Source: Tubulanus polymorphus
Lineage: Eukaryota; Nemertea; Palaeonemertea; Tubulaniformes; Tubulanidae
Assembly (NCBI RefSeq): GCF_964204645.1
Contig: NC_134036.1
Location: forward strand, 8,854,704 to 8,914,703
Direction: 5' to 3'
DNA: 60,000 nt
Of this stretch, positions 1 to 9,544 are shown one piece after another. Position 1 is the stretch's first letter; each line of letters begins with the position of its first letter. Below the pieces are notes generated by a model that was given only the letters and a program-made list of their open reading frames with translations, was not told the DNA's origin and did no database searches. The position numbers and the translations under genes were made by a program.

Positions 1-1
1 T

Positions 2-310
2 AAAACTGCAACAATAAATAATTCATTTGGATTAAATGATATAAATAAAAAGATTATCACTGCTCCAAAATTAATGGAAGGTGAAAAAAATAAAAAACAT
101 ATTCAATCAACTGAAACTAAAACTAATAATATTAAATTAAATAATGATTCTAAAATAAAAGATTATAATACATCAGAAGATATAAAAACTGATATTATTC
201 AACATGATATAATTAAACTAAATGATGATAATAAATCCCATGAAAATACTAAATTAGCTATAACTTGTATAGGAATTGTAATCGGAGGAATATTATATTT
301 TAAAATTTAA
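2..310 (+). CDS. C-terminal part of an unrecognised virus-like element protein with a tail membrane anchor (partial)
   Basis: The frame is open from base 2 without a stop, so the gene runs off the left edge. The visible part is rich in Lys, Asn, Asp and Ile, and ends in a hydrophobic segment (LAITCIGIVIGGILYF) followed by a two-residue tail, as in a C-terminally anchored membrane protein. It reads in the same direction as the coiled-coil, capsid and zinc-finger genes that follow, with a 16-base gap to the next start, so it belongs to copy 1 of the AT-rich element. Codon use is extremely AT-rich like its neighbours. I do not recognise the family and cannot assign a function. No homologue is visible in copy 2, which is truncated before this point. 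Confidence 0.6.
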   Translation, partial: KTATINNSFGLNDINKKIITAPKLMEGEKNKKHIQSTETKTNNIKLNNDSKIKDYNTSEDIKTDIIQHDIIKLNDDNKSHENTKLAITCIGIVIGGILYFKI

Positions 311-326
311 TTTTTGTATTATGTAA

Positions 327-2002
327 ATGGCAGAAGGTGGAGAAGATTTTCCAATGGATCCTTTAGATGAACCTGGTATAAGTGATGAACAACAACCTGA
401 TTTGATGAAGCAAGTTTTAGTAATGATAATAAAACAGAATATAATACTAATTTAGATGAAGATGATGATTATGATGGAATTAATTCTGAATTACGTGAAA
501 AATTAAATAAATATTTAAAAGCTCCTGAAAGTGGTAGAATTTCAACTAGAAGAGAAAAAAAAGAATTTATGGAACTATTAGAAAAACAACAAGAAAAATA
601 TCCTGATAAACATATGGAATTATATAAAATGAAATCTAGAGTAAAAGATACAATTGTTAACGAATTATTACCAATAGTTGTAATACATGAAATTGATACT
701 GAAGATGTTGTAGAACAAATTTTAAAAGATGACCCATATTTCACGAATAATTTAGAATTTAAAAATGATTCATGGTATTATAATGTTGAATTAAATAACA
801 AAACTGCATCAATACAATTATCTAAAATGGGTCAAGAAAATATTTTTGAACCTGAAATGTTAGCAAGATCTACAATTGAACGTTCAAAAGGTGGCGCAGA
901 ATTTCTCAGAATTATATGGAATGCACTCGATAGAATAAATAAAGAAGAACCAATTCCTAATATTGATATAAACAAATATTCACCATTTAAAAATCCAAAT
1001 CCAAATCCTACTGATTTTGATCCAGAAATGGAAGAGAATAGAGATCGATTAGATAGATTAAGATCTTCAACACCCGAAACATCGAGAAGAGACACTCAAC
1101 CAATTGATAATTATTCAAGTCAATTAAAATTAGAAAAACAAATTGATAGATTAAGAGATTCAGAAAAAGAGATGAATAGTGCTGGAATAAATCGACTGCA
1201 ATATTTACTAGAAAAAGGATTTCTTAATTTAACTGATGAAGAATTAGAAACATTTCCCGAACAAATACGTAGAGAAATTAAAGGTATACAAGTATCAGCT
1301 GATGAAATTGCTAATATTAAGATGAGATTTTCTAAAATAACCATGTTAGAAAAAGAATTAGCTAATGCAGATGAAGAATTAAAACAATTAGAATTAAATA
1401 GAGATCATCAAGTAGTTTATGAAGCTGATTATGAAAGCAGAAAGTTAGCTTTAGTAAAAGAAATAGATGATTTAGAATATAACATAAAATTACAAAAAGA
1501 AGAAAGAGATACATTATTAAAATCATATGATCTTAATCATATTAAAAAATTAAAAGTTATTTTTAAAGATTTAATAATTAAACCAGATTCTAAAATATCA
1601 TTGAAAGATAGAATAAAGTTATTATTTAATTTAGAAGGAATAACAATTCTTTCAATTCTAACAGCTGTAACTATGTTATTTACAACAATTGGTTTAGCAA
1701 TATCAAATGCTTTAAAATCTACTCCTACTCCCAATGAACCGGATAAACCCCCGAATGATAATAATTCTATACAAGATAAAGTTAAAGATGGTTTAAAGAA
1801 ATTAGCAAAATATTTATGGGAACTATCTAAAAAATCTGCTGCAGCTTTACCAGGAATTATTGCATCAATTGTTGGTTTTATATTGAAATCTGCAGGAAAC
1901 ATTATTAACTTTGCTGCTGAACATATTATTTTATTTTTAATTACAGTTGTAAGTGCTATTATTTTTGGGTTAGTGAATATGATATCAAAAAATATCAAGT
2001 AA
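327..2002 (+). pseudogene. Coiled-coil protein with C-terminal membrane segments, copy 1 (frameshifted near the start)
   Basis: The likely start is the ATG at 327 (MAEGGEDFPMD). This frame fails soon after 400, while the main frame, open from about 401 to 2002, continues the same acidic composition. One small indel at about 395-401 therefore separates two parts of a protein of about 558 residues. The middle has long heptad-like stretches rich in Glu, Lys and Leu (about 1120-1540). A hydrophobic helix lies near 1642-1710 and two more near 1840-1990, just before the stop. A truncated homologue lies at 47322-47878 in copy 2, and both copies sit immediately upstream of the capsid gene. Coiled coil plus membrane anchors next to a capsid gene would fit a minor virion or membrane-interaction protein, but that is inference and the family is not recognised. 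Confidence 0.6.
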
Positions 2003-2041
2003 CCATGATCAAAAATAAATAATTAATTTTTTGTTAAATAA

Positions 2042-3364
2042 ATGAGTGGGAGTTATATCAATCCTTCTAAGAATCATAGAATATCTAATGCTATTAAAGC
2101 AGAAAGATCACATCATATAATTACTCATAACCCTTCTAATATCAATCCCGATGAAACTTTATATGTTAGAATTCATAGATTAACACAAAATACTTTTTAT
2201 GTTCCAAATAGTATTTATTTATCAGCTGATATAAAAGTAATTGGTCATGATAATAATTATGTTGTTGATAATGTTGGAAGGTATTTGATTAAAAAATTAA
2301 CTATAAAGATTGGTCCAGAAACAGTTTTCTCATTAGATGATTATAATTTATTTATGCATTATAAAGATTTATGGTTAACTAAAGAAAATAGAAATAATAT
2401 GATATTTCAGGGTATTCAATCGGAAAACCATAATAAATTAAGATCGGGAGCTAATGACGCAATAGTAACTCGTGCCACAGATAATTTGATAAAAAAGATT
2501 TATGGAAGCAAATATAAAATTCCATTAGACTTTGAATTGATAAATAATAATGCACCTTTATATAAATATGTAATTCAAGAAGATATTATATTTGAGATAA
2601 CATTTGCTCCTGTAAATGAAATTGTATTATCTGGCGTTGTTAAAGATATGGGTTATAAATTATCGAATATATGTTTAGAATATGATACAGTAACTGATGA
2701 AAATATTTCAAGTATAATTCAAACTCAATACAATCAAGGATTTTCATTATTATATGATTATATTGATAAATTTAAAACCGTAACTATTAATGCAAATGAT
2801 GAAATAATTAATGAGAATATTAACTTCCCAAGAAGATCTATTAAAGGTATATTAATATTTTTTACCATTGCAACATATACTAATGGCGCAATAAATGTTG
2901 ATAATTATTATAATCCTGAAATAACAAAAGTAGAAATAACTATCGAAGGAATAGCAAATAAAATATTTTGTCAAGGAATGAGAATGATAGATCAGTGGCC
3001 AGAAATTAGAAAACATTTTATGAATGAAAGAGTAAAATCATCTGAAAATTGTAACATTAATCAAATTGATTATTATACCGGTAATAAATATGCATTATGG
3101 TTAGATTTTAGAACAATAGAGGATAATTCATTACATGGTTCTTGAAAAAAACTACAGAACACTAAAGATGGCATACAATTATTCATGACAAAGAATAAAG
3201 GAATCAAAAATTTCAAAATGCACATTTATATTATATCTGACGCGCAATTAAATATTGTAAATTCACAATTAGATAGTGTTATGTATGAAAATTTTAACTT
3301 TAATAAAAATTTATATAATAAATGGAAGGTGGAATATATGAAATACAAACTCCAAGTGAAATGA
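2042..3364 (+). pseudogene. Probable major capsid protein of a Polinton-like element, copy 1 (in-frame TGA)
   Basis: The ATG at 2042 opens a 367-codon frame that stops at TGA 3143-3145. The same frame then stays open to 3362-3364. Copy 2 has a glycine codon where copy 1 has TGA, so this is a single-base nonsense change in a protein of about 440 codons. The protein is strand-rich, with little charge clustering and a conserved N-terminal block (SHHIITHNPSNINPDETLYV). Copy 2 (46051-47300) is closely similar along the whole length. The capsid call rests on its size, its position beside packaging ATPase and integrase, and resemblance to capsid-like ORFs I know from animal Polinton-like elements. 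A double jelly-roll fold is expected for the family but not shown here. The 3' end overlaps the zinc-finger gene by 43 bases. Confidence 0.6.
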
Positions 3365-4488
3365 TATCAGATATATATTATATATTACCTTATGATGAAT
3401 ACATTAAGTATTTTGGAGATTACTTTAATCAATTCAAATATAGAATAAGTAAAATAAAAGATAATATTGAAACTAAAATAGAAAATAATATTGAAACTAA
3501 GATAGAAGATAAGAATGATATTGAATATAAAATAGAAGATAATATTGAGACTAAAATAGAAGATAGTAATAATATTGAAACTAAAATAGAAGATGTAACA
3601 GCATCTACATCTTATAATATACCCTCTACATATGATATTGAATCAAAAAAAGATTATTATAATCCAAAATATTGTGATGTATGTAAGATATATATATCAT
3701 ATAAAAATTGGGCATCACATAAGAAATCAAAGAAACTTATAGAAAAAGAAAAGAATAATAATGATTATAATATATCAGTTAGTAATATAAAAGATAATGT
3801 TAACCCAATTGAAACTAATGATAACATAGATAATATAACAGATAATGTAATAAATAATGTTAACCCAATCGAAACTAATGATAATGATATAACAGATAAT
3901 GAAATAATTGATGATTCTAAAAAACATTGTAAAATTTGTAATTTAGATATTTCTAAAAGTAATTTTTCTAAACATAAAAAATCTAAGGGGCACATAGAAA
4001 ATGAAAAAGAATTAATATGTGATTATTGTAATAAAGAAATTGAACCTGTTGATAAAATTACTCATTATGAATCAAAATTACATCTAATTAATGTTTATAA
4101 AAAAGTGGGTATGTTACCATTGTTAAATAACCCTTTAGAATATATCAAATATTTTGATTATAATATTAACCAATATGAAATATTCTATAATTTGTTATTA
4201 CGTAAATTTTTAGATTATGCAAACGATAATCTTGAACAAATGTATAAATTATTATATTTGAGAAGAAAAGATTCAACTTATTTGATAATTAATTTTGGAT
4301 ATGATATTGATTTTTATTATTATGATTTTGATGAAAACTTTGAAAAAATAAAAGAAAAAATTAATATGCCTACTGATTATAGATTAATGATGGCTCGACT
4401 AAACTCAATAAATATACCAAAGACTTATGGAGAATTTGATATAAACGAAGATGATTTTATAAATGTATTAGAAACAAAATTAGAATAA
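3322..4488 (+). CDS. Zinc-finger protein with degenerate acidic repeats, copy 1
   Basis: Intact 388-residue frame from ATG 3322, overlapping the end of the capsid frame. The N-terminal third has an internal repeat of the type NIETKIED, occurring about five times (about 3460-3595). Three Cys2His2-like fingers follow: CDVC with a single clear His (about 3675-3740), CKIC...HKKSKGH (about 3930-3990) and CDYC...HYESKLH (about 4018-4085). The spacing C-x2-C-x11/12-H-x5-H resembles U1/matrin-type nucleic-acid-binding fingers. The first finger lacks the second His. The C-terminal third is a Tyr/Leu/Asp-rich globular region with no recognised motif. Short proteins with the same type of finger occur at 9845-10048 and 36926-37123. 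A DNA- or RNA-binding role is inferred. It is one of the few unbroken long genes in the element. Confidence 0.6.
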   Translation: MEGGIYEIQTPSEMISDIYYILPYDEYIKYFGDYFNQFKYRISKIKDNIETKIENNIETKIEDKNDIEYKIEDNIETKIEDSNNIETKIEDVTASTSYNIPSTYDIESKKDYYNPKYCDVCKIYISYKNWASHKKSKKLIEKEKNNNDYNISVSNIKDNVNPIETNDNIDNITDNVINNVNPIETNDNDITDNEIIDDSKKHCKICNLDISKSNFSKHKKSKGHIENEKELICDYCNKEIEPVDKITHYESKLHLINVYKKVGMLPLLNNPLEYIKYFDYNINQYEIFYNLLLRKFLDYANDNLEQMYKLLYLRRKDSTYLIINFGYDIDFYYYDFDENFEKIKEKINMPTDYRLMMARLNSINIPKTYGEFDINEDDFINVLETKLE

Positions 4489-4498
4489 TTATTATAAA

Positions 4499-4895
4499 AC
4501 TATTTATATATCTATAAAACTATTTATATATCTATGCACTAGACGTATGAGTAAGAAAGTAAGAATCCAAGAATCCTTGCCAAGAAATATAAATTATAAA
4601 CATAAATTATAAACATAGATTATAAACATAAATTATAAACATGAATTATAAACATAAATTATAAACATAAATTATAAACATAAATTATAAACATAAATTA
4701 TAAACATAGTTTTAATATATAATTTATTCATTATTATATATTTCATTTAATGATTCATATTTCTATGGACTAGACGTACGTAAGAATCCAAGATTCTTGC
4801 CAAGAAAGTAAAAAGGTAAGAATCTTTCTTTCTTACTCGTACGTCTAGTACATAGATTTATAAATTAGTTTCTATAATATTCCAAATTATAAATA
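4499..4895. repeat. Intergenic repeat region between convergent gene blocks: 13-bp tandem array and long hairpin arms
   Basis: No gene is seen here. About nine copies of a 13-base unit (AAATTATAAACAT) run at 4591-4708. Around them is a motif CTAGACGTA-AAGAATCC at 4538-4585 and again at 4764-4810 in the same orientation, and inverted at 4815-4850, so the flanks can pair into a long stem. A 20-base duplication (tataaaactatttatatatc) lies at 4495-4534. The region separates the rightward capsid block from the leftward integrase block, where a bidirectional transcript end or a replication or packaging signal might sit. No function can be assigned. Confidence 0.7.
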
Positions 4896-4896
4896 G

Positions 4897-5508
4897 TTAT
4901 TTTATAAATTTATATTCATAGGGAAATTGAAGTCTCAGTAATAATTTTGAACCTTTATTATTCTTTTATTTATTCATATATTCATCATGTAATTAAGTAG
5001 GTATGATTTGATTTTCTTCCAATGATTGTTGCATAGATTTTTTATCTTTGTTATAAAATAAAACTAGAAATCTTATATTCTCCCTAAAGTCTTTAACAAT
5101 TGAATTATATTTTTGATTTAAAACCCATGTTGTTATCCCAAAATGTCTCCCAGAGAAAGCTAGATAACATAACTCACTTTCTCTAACTTTTGAATCATGT
5201 AAATTTGCGCAATCATCTATAATGAATAATGTATTTGATCCTTTATAAGTATCAATTGCTATTTTAATACAATTATCTAAATTTTCTTTTACTGTTTTAG
5301 GATTTAATATAATAAACTTTTTTATCTTAACTATATCTCTATTATATGTTTTATTCATTTCATAAGTAGGACAGAATAATATTATATTATCAAAATGATT
5401 CTTATAAATAGTTTCTAACAAATCTAATATGAAATGTATTTTACCACAATTGGTTACTCCAGTAACTAACATATTATGCGGTTCAAATATAAATAAATCT
5501 TTATTCAT
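4897..5508 (-). pseudogene. A32-type packaging ATPase, copy 1 (Walker A changed, premature stops)
   Basis: ATG at 5508. The uninterrupted part (171 codons) ends at TAA 4993-4995. Alignment with copy 2 shows the frame originally continued to about 4897, with a second stop in between. A P-loop lies near residue 15 (GVTNCGKI), but the Thr/Ser after the invariant Lys is Ile; copy 2 keeps Thr. Walker B is TLFIIDDCA near residue 93. The later block SGRHFGITTW fits the conserved region of FtsK/HerA-type genome-packaging ATPases of Polintons and large DNA viruses. In that family the enzyme drives DNA into capsids. The start overlaps the integrase stop (ATGAATAA), suggesting one transcript. The Ile substitution and the stops make activity unlikely. 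Confidence 0.8.
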
Positions 5509-6598
5509 TTATTCTTTTAATTTTACTAGATAAAATCCATTCATTAAATTTATCATCATATCCTTTATATGTCACCAAAGAATACTTTTTTCCTTTAAGA
5601 GTTTTTGTTTTCAATACTTTTTCTATTTTGTATTCTATTTCATCTGGATTTGGTACAAGTGATAATTCTTGTTCATAGAAATAACCTAATATTTCTTCAT
5701 CTTTTAGATCTTCTAATTTATAAACAAAAGGTTTAGTTAATATTATCTTTTTAATCTTGAATATTTCTTCTGTAAAATTTGGGGTATAACCTTTATAAAA
5801 GGTTTTTCTATATTTAGATATTCTAACATGTTGTCCAATTTTAAATCTAGGTTCACCGAAATCATGTTTAACAAACGCTCCATATAAATTATTCCGTACT
5901 ATTTCTGAATTATCTTCTTTTCTAGCTTGTATAGGTTTCATATTTATAGAACTATGTTTAGAATTATTATAACCTTTCACTAAATCATCTAATATATTTA
6001 TAGACTCATCGATATATTTATATGCTTCATTAGCAGTAAAATATTTCCACATTCTAGTTTTCAATGTTTTATTAAATCTTTCTATAATAGATGCTTTTTT
6101 ATCTGAGTGTGTTGAAAAATAATCTACATCGTTATCAGATAATAGTTTTTTGAAATGTTTGTTATAAAATTCCTTACCTTCATCAAATTGTATCTTATCT
6201 GGAATAGCTTCTTTAAATATTGATTTAAAAGCATTTGTTACTTCTATTCCAGTTTTATTTTTGATTGGAATTGACCATGCGTATCTACTGAATATGTCTA
6301 TAACATTTAATATCCAGAAATATCCTTTGTTGTATTCTTCTAAGTTCTTCATGTCAATTAAATCTGCTTGCCATTGTTGATCAATATATGAAACCATAAC
6401 TTTTCTTGTTAAATAAGTTTTATCCATTTTCTTGTGTATTTGATATGTTGGTTGATTTTGTAACTATGATTTTAATTCACTATATTTTATACCACCATTA
6501 TCATATTTAATTTTATTCCATAATTCTGAAACGTTAGAATATGATACTTCACTCTTTGGGTTATAATATAAATCTCTTAAATATTGTTCTTTTTTCAT
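5501..6598 (-). pseudogene. Retroviral-type integrase with C-terminal chromodomain, copy 1 (nonsense codon)
   Basis: ATG at 6598; in-frame TAG at 6464-6466 (codon 45) is the only interruption of a 365-residue protein. After it the frame runs unbroken to 5501. The N-terminal part has the block EQYLRDLYYNPKS typical of Polinton/Maverick integrases. The rve core shows the three acidic residues: Asp in QWQADLIDM, Asp in IQFDEG and Glu in SIIERFN, with 33 residues between the last two. An SH3-like region follows, then a chromodomain-like end (YKIEKVLKTK... and NEWI). In this family the enzyme inserts element DNA into the chromosome. It is followed directly by the ATPase. The nonsense codon lies where relatives commonly have Trp-Leu, so it looks like a single recent change. 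Confidence 0.85.
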
Positions 6599-6604
6599 CT
6601 TATT

Positions 6605-6972
6605 TTAATCCATTAATAATAACTTAGATTTAGTTTCAATGGCTTTATGATTTGACTTATTTTCTGGTATGATAGGTTTATCGTCATTGGAATCATCTTT
6701 ATCATCAGATTTGAATTTTGATTTATATATTACACCGGATAATATAATAACTGTTACTTATCCAATTGTAATATATAATTTATAATTACTTCCAGCATTA
6801 GAAGAATTAGATGGATTATCATTCGTATCAATATCAGATAAAGTCTGTGATTCATTTATATCAGTTAATTTCTTTTTCTTAGCTTTTTTTAATTCTGAAG
6901 ATCTTTTACCTAATTCTCTTGCCCATTTAATTTGTTTCTCGGATCTAGGCTTTTTCTTACGCCATCACTCAT
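6605..6972 (-). pseudogene. P3: short basic protein with a membrane segment, copy 1 (frameshift and stop)
   Basis: The start is ATG 6972, inside the overlap ATGAGTGA with the upstream P2 gene. A one-base loss in the A-run just after the start moves the frame. The main frame then reads PRSEKQIKWARELG, a Lys-rich stretch, a hydrophobic segment interrupted by TAA at 6758-6760, and an acidic tail ending at 6605. Copy 2 has an intact homologue at 43189-43527 with the same PRSxKQIxWxRxLG block and a clean membrane helix. Function is unknown. A short basic head ahead of a membrane anchor is the only visible architecture. It lies between P2 and the integrase. Confidence 0.6.
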
Positions 6973-7165
6973 TTATTTTAGTTAATTTTTGTTCTGATTC
7001 ATTTTCTGTTTCGACGTTTGGTTGTAGTACATCTGTTTCGTTCTTACCTGATTTACATTCTATAGGTTTGATGTTCGAAAATGTTATGACACCAGTAGAA
7101 ATTAATGTCATAACCGATCCTAATTGAAATAAAGCATAACCAACCCATTTTTGTAATTCAGTCAT
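6965..7165 (-). CDS. P2: 66-residue membrane protein, copy 1
   Basis: Intact frame from ATG 7165. The N-terminal half is hydrophobic (ALFQLGSVMTLISTGVITF), probably one membrane helix. The C-terminal half is polar and acidic. The block STGVITFSNI is preserved in the copy 2 remnant at 43525-43615, which shows the frame is real. The stop overlaps the P3 start (ATGAGTGA). The upstream P1 gene ends 39 bases before this start. I do not recognise the family. Small single-helix proteins are common in Polinton-like and virophage gene sets, but no function follows from that. Confidence 0.6.
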   Translation of the reverse strand: MTELQKWVGYALFQLGSVMTLISTGVITFSNIKPIECKSGKNETDVLQPNVETENESEQKLTKINE

Positions 7166-7203
7166 AACTAAGTAGTCACTTTTTAAATCACTATATAATT
7201 TAT

Positions 7204-7566
7204 TTAATCATCAATTGGTATTAACTGGTTACATAACTTAGAATAACATTTGACAATACCATCTGAAATAGAATCATTTATTCTAGCTAATCTAGCTTCT
7301 TCATAAATCTTAAAATATTTTATTACTTTATCTGGTTTCATAGAGTCTAGTTCTTGAAAAGTAATGATTCTATTTAAAAACTCATTAGTTTTTCCACCGG
7401 CAATCAATAGTTCTAGATGATGCTTACAATATAAATAGTATTCATAATCTATATTGTTATTAACTTGAATAGAATTAGAAACAACTGTATCTTTATTATC
7501 ACTAATACCTAAATCATCTAATGTTTTTTTAATATCAATACTATTCTTATTAGATTTCTTTGACAT
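7204..7566 (-). CDS. P1: conserved unrecognised 120-residue protein, copy 1
   Basis: The first plausible ATG is at 7566 (MSKKSNK); the frame extends upstream only through a non-ATG codon. Copy 2 has a homologue at 43591-44016. The shared blocks are KTLDDLGI, YEYYLYCKHxLExLIAxGK, a segment ending FKIYExAR, and ARINDxIS. No membrane segment or known catalytic motif is seen. The predicted fold is helical. It is the first gene of the P1-P2-P3-integrase-ATPase series on the minus strand in copy 1, while in copy 2 it comes after the ATPase. Conservation between two decayed copies implies that the gene was under selection in the active element. Confidence 0.65.
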   Translation of the reverse strand: MSKKSNKNSIDIKKTLDDLGISDNKDTVVSNSIQVNNNIDYEYYLYCKHHLELLIAGGKTNEFLNRIITFQELDSMKPDKVIKYFKIYEEARLARINDSISDGIVKCYSKLCNQLIPIDD

Positions 7567-7799
7567 ATATATTAGAGAAAAAAAGCAAAAAAAAATATTT
7601 GAAGTATTCTTCAAATGATACCAGTATCTCTTTAGATTAATACTAGCTTAGTTAAAGGTAAAGAATTTTAGTATTAGTTATTGTTTTTTTAGTAAATATT
7701 AGTTTTTTAGTAAATGTTTTTTTTTTAAATATTAAAAATATAATAGAATTCACAAGCTAGTTGAAGTTATTGTTTTTTAAATACTTTTTATTTAAAATC

Positions 7800-7870
7800 T
7801 ATTTGATATCTCACTACTTTTGTTTATCTATTAGGAGCAGTAATTATAACTGTCCAGATAAGTCATTTCG
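7800..7870 (-). repeat. Short block conserved between element copies (after the HNH gene)
   Basis: Read on the minus strand this is the end of the HNH gene plus about 60 non-coding bases (CCGAAATGACTTATCTGGAC ... ACAAAAGTAGTGAGAT). The same block is found at 43045-43112 on the plus strand in copy 2, where coding homology to the HNH tail has largely gone. The region 7615-7800 beyond it is AT-rich filler with no gene seen, apart from an ACAAGCTAGTTGAA motif at 7750 that recurs in copy 2 at 44090. Confidence 0.6.
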
Positions 7871-8606
7871 GATCCTTGATATCAAATTCCTCAACGTATT
7901 GTTCATTATTTGGATCATTATTCCATAATTCAATAAATTTCTTTGCCTTTGTTAACTGTTCTAAATATAACTGTAAATCTAGTTTATAAGATTTAATTAT
8001 GTTTTCCTTCTTTTCTAAAGGTCTTAAATTCTTCCAATTCCAAATAAGTTTTTTATTGTATTCATCATTCATGTTAAATTTAGAAATCGGTAACGTATGA
8101 TCAATATGGTAATAATCCCCATAATTATCTATATTCATTTTATCATCGAATTGAAATATAATCCATGATTTGAGAAATTCATCTGAACAACCCAATAAAT
8201 TAGATAATGTTTCTTAATGTGTTTCTTTGTTGAATAATTGTGTTAATCTAGATCTTAAGCATTGTTTCAATCTAAAATTAAGATCTGTTTGATATCTTTC
8301 TCTCATATATTCTGCCATATAATAATTATAATGTTCTATATTATCTTCTCGATATTGTTTAGTATATAGTTTAGTGCAAGTTTTACAGCAATATTGAAGA
8401 CCATCTTTGCTAATCTTACGCTTACTAAATTCTGTTAATGATTTATCTAATTCACACTTAGAACACTTCTTGTAATATATATTTATAACACGTGTTATTT
8501 GTAATATTGATAATTTGTGGTTGTTCTGGTTCCATTTATTATATGTATTTTTTACTAAATTGGTTAATATTTTAGAATCCTCTTCCATTTCTTCGACCAA
8601 CGTCAT
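7863..8606 (-). pseudogene. HNH endonuclease with N-terminal Cys-rich finger (in-frame TAA)
   Basis: ATG 8606 to TGA 7863-7865, about 247 codons, interrupted by one in-frame TAA at 8214-8216. The N-terminal half has CSKCELDKSLTEFSKRK followed by CCKTCTKLY, the zinc ribbon found in HNH enzymes of phages and large DNA viruses. The C-terminal half has the HNH core: LGCSDEFLKSWI, YYHIDHTLPISKF with the His-Asp-His triad, and NLRPLEKKENIIKS. Such enzymes nick or cut DNA and are often homing endonucleases. The last 40 codons are duplicated at 9829-9945, fused there to a zinc-finger head. It lies at the outer edge of copy 1 on the integrase side. Confidence 0.75.
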
Positions 8607-8619
8607 CCTTTTTCATTCC

Positions 8620-9000
8620 TCGTTGCTTTTGGTAAGTTGTTTCGATTCCTTGATATCTAAATCATACCACTGAGCAAACCGCGCATTCATGCGCGCTTTT
8701 GATCAATGCGCATGCGTTAATCATAATTATATTTACATAATGAATATATAATTATGTAAATAGAAACAACCGACATGAAATATCTAAACGTGTTCGCATT
8801 AGGCAAACCGCGCATTCATGCGCGCTTTTGCTTAATGCGCATGCGTTAATCCTAATTATATATTCATTATGTAAATAGAAACAACCGACATGAAATATCT
8901 AAATCATACCACTGAGCAAACCGCGCATTCGTGCGCGCTTTTGATCAATGCGCATGCGCTAATCATAATTATATTTACATAATGAATAGAAACGACCGAA
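8620..9000 (+). repeat. Three tandem units with GCGC-rich palindromes at the element edge
   Basis: Units begin near 8674, 8801 and 8913 (spacing 127 and 112). Each has AAACCGCGCATTCATGCGCG, then CAATGCGCATGCG, then an AT-rich tail that itself folds (AATTATATTTACATAATGAA...). The abrupt change from about 80 percent AT to GC-rich palindromes at 8620-8670 probably marks the edge of copy 1. No gene is seen. Confidence 0.75.
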
Positions 9001-9540
9001 CATAAAAATTCACCAAACAGATTTACACAATACATTATACAAGTTGTTCGGCCGTTTCTTCCAATACATCATTTGATTTCTATAAATACAATTTATAATT
9101 ACAAACATTTTTTCAATTGCCGGTAAATATTTAACTACATCAACAAATGTTAAACTTAATCATTGGAGTCTTAATGTTTTTTGAAACCTTATATAGTTTC
9201 TTCGTCGATCTTTTGGCGATTCTTGTGTTTCTTGTGCTAATTTCTATTGGTTCGATATCCATTGCTGTTGATTCCTCAGTCAGAAAGAGTATCTTGAGTT
9301 TCTCTATCACTTCTTGATGCGTATGGCGTTTTATTAATCTAAAAGATATTAGCGGCAACTCTAGCCAACTAAAAGATATACTAAATACACTTAAATATAT
9401 CTAAAGGTTTCATATTTAATAGCCCTAATAACTACAACAAACAGTACTTACATTTAGATTTATAATTGTAAACTATAAACTCCTAATTTCGTTTCGATAG
9501 ATAGAATATCCTGAGCACAATATTACAGCGTCTGTTCATT
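9000..9540. other. Gap without a supported gene
   Basis: Nothing recognisable. A 72-codon minus-strand frame at 9140-9358 has no conserved feature and starts in low-complexity sequence. I treat the stretch as host intergenic DNA. Confidence 0.5.
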
Positions 9541-9544
9541 TCCG

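Noticed and set aside
1537-1998. 153-codon minus-strand frame across the coiled-coil gene (and similar ones at 47305-47780 plus)
   Set aside because: Mirror of the real gene in low-complexity AT-rich sequence; the sense frame is the one conserved between copies.
3765-3995. Minus-strand frame inside the zinc-finger gene
   Set aside because: Antisense shadow of repeated NDNIT codons; no conserved feature.
4591-4708. CRISPR-like array
   Set aside because: The 13-base units are directly adjacent without spacers and the genome is animal; it is a tandem satellite.
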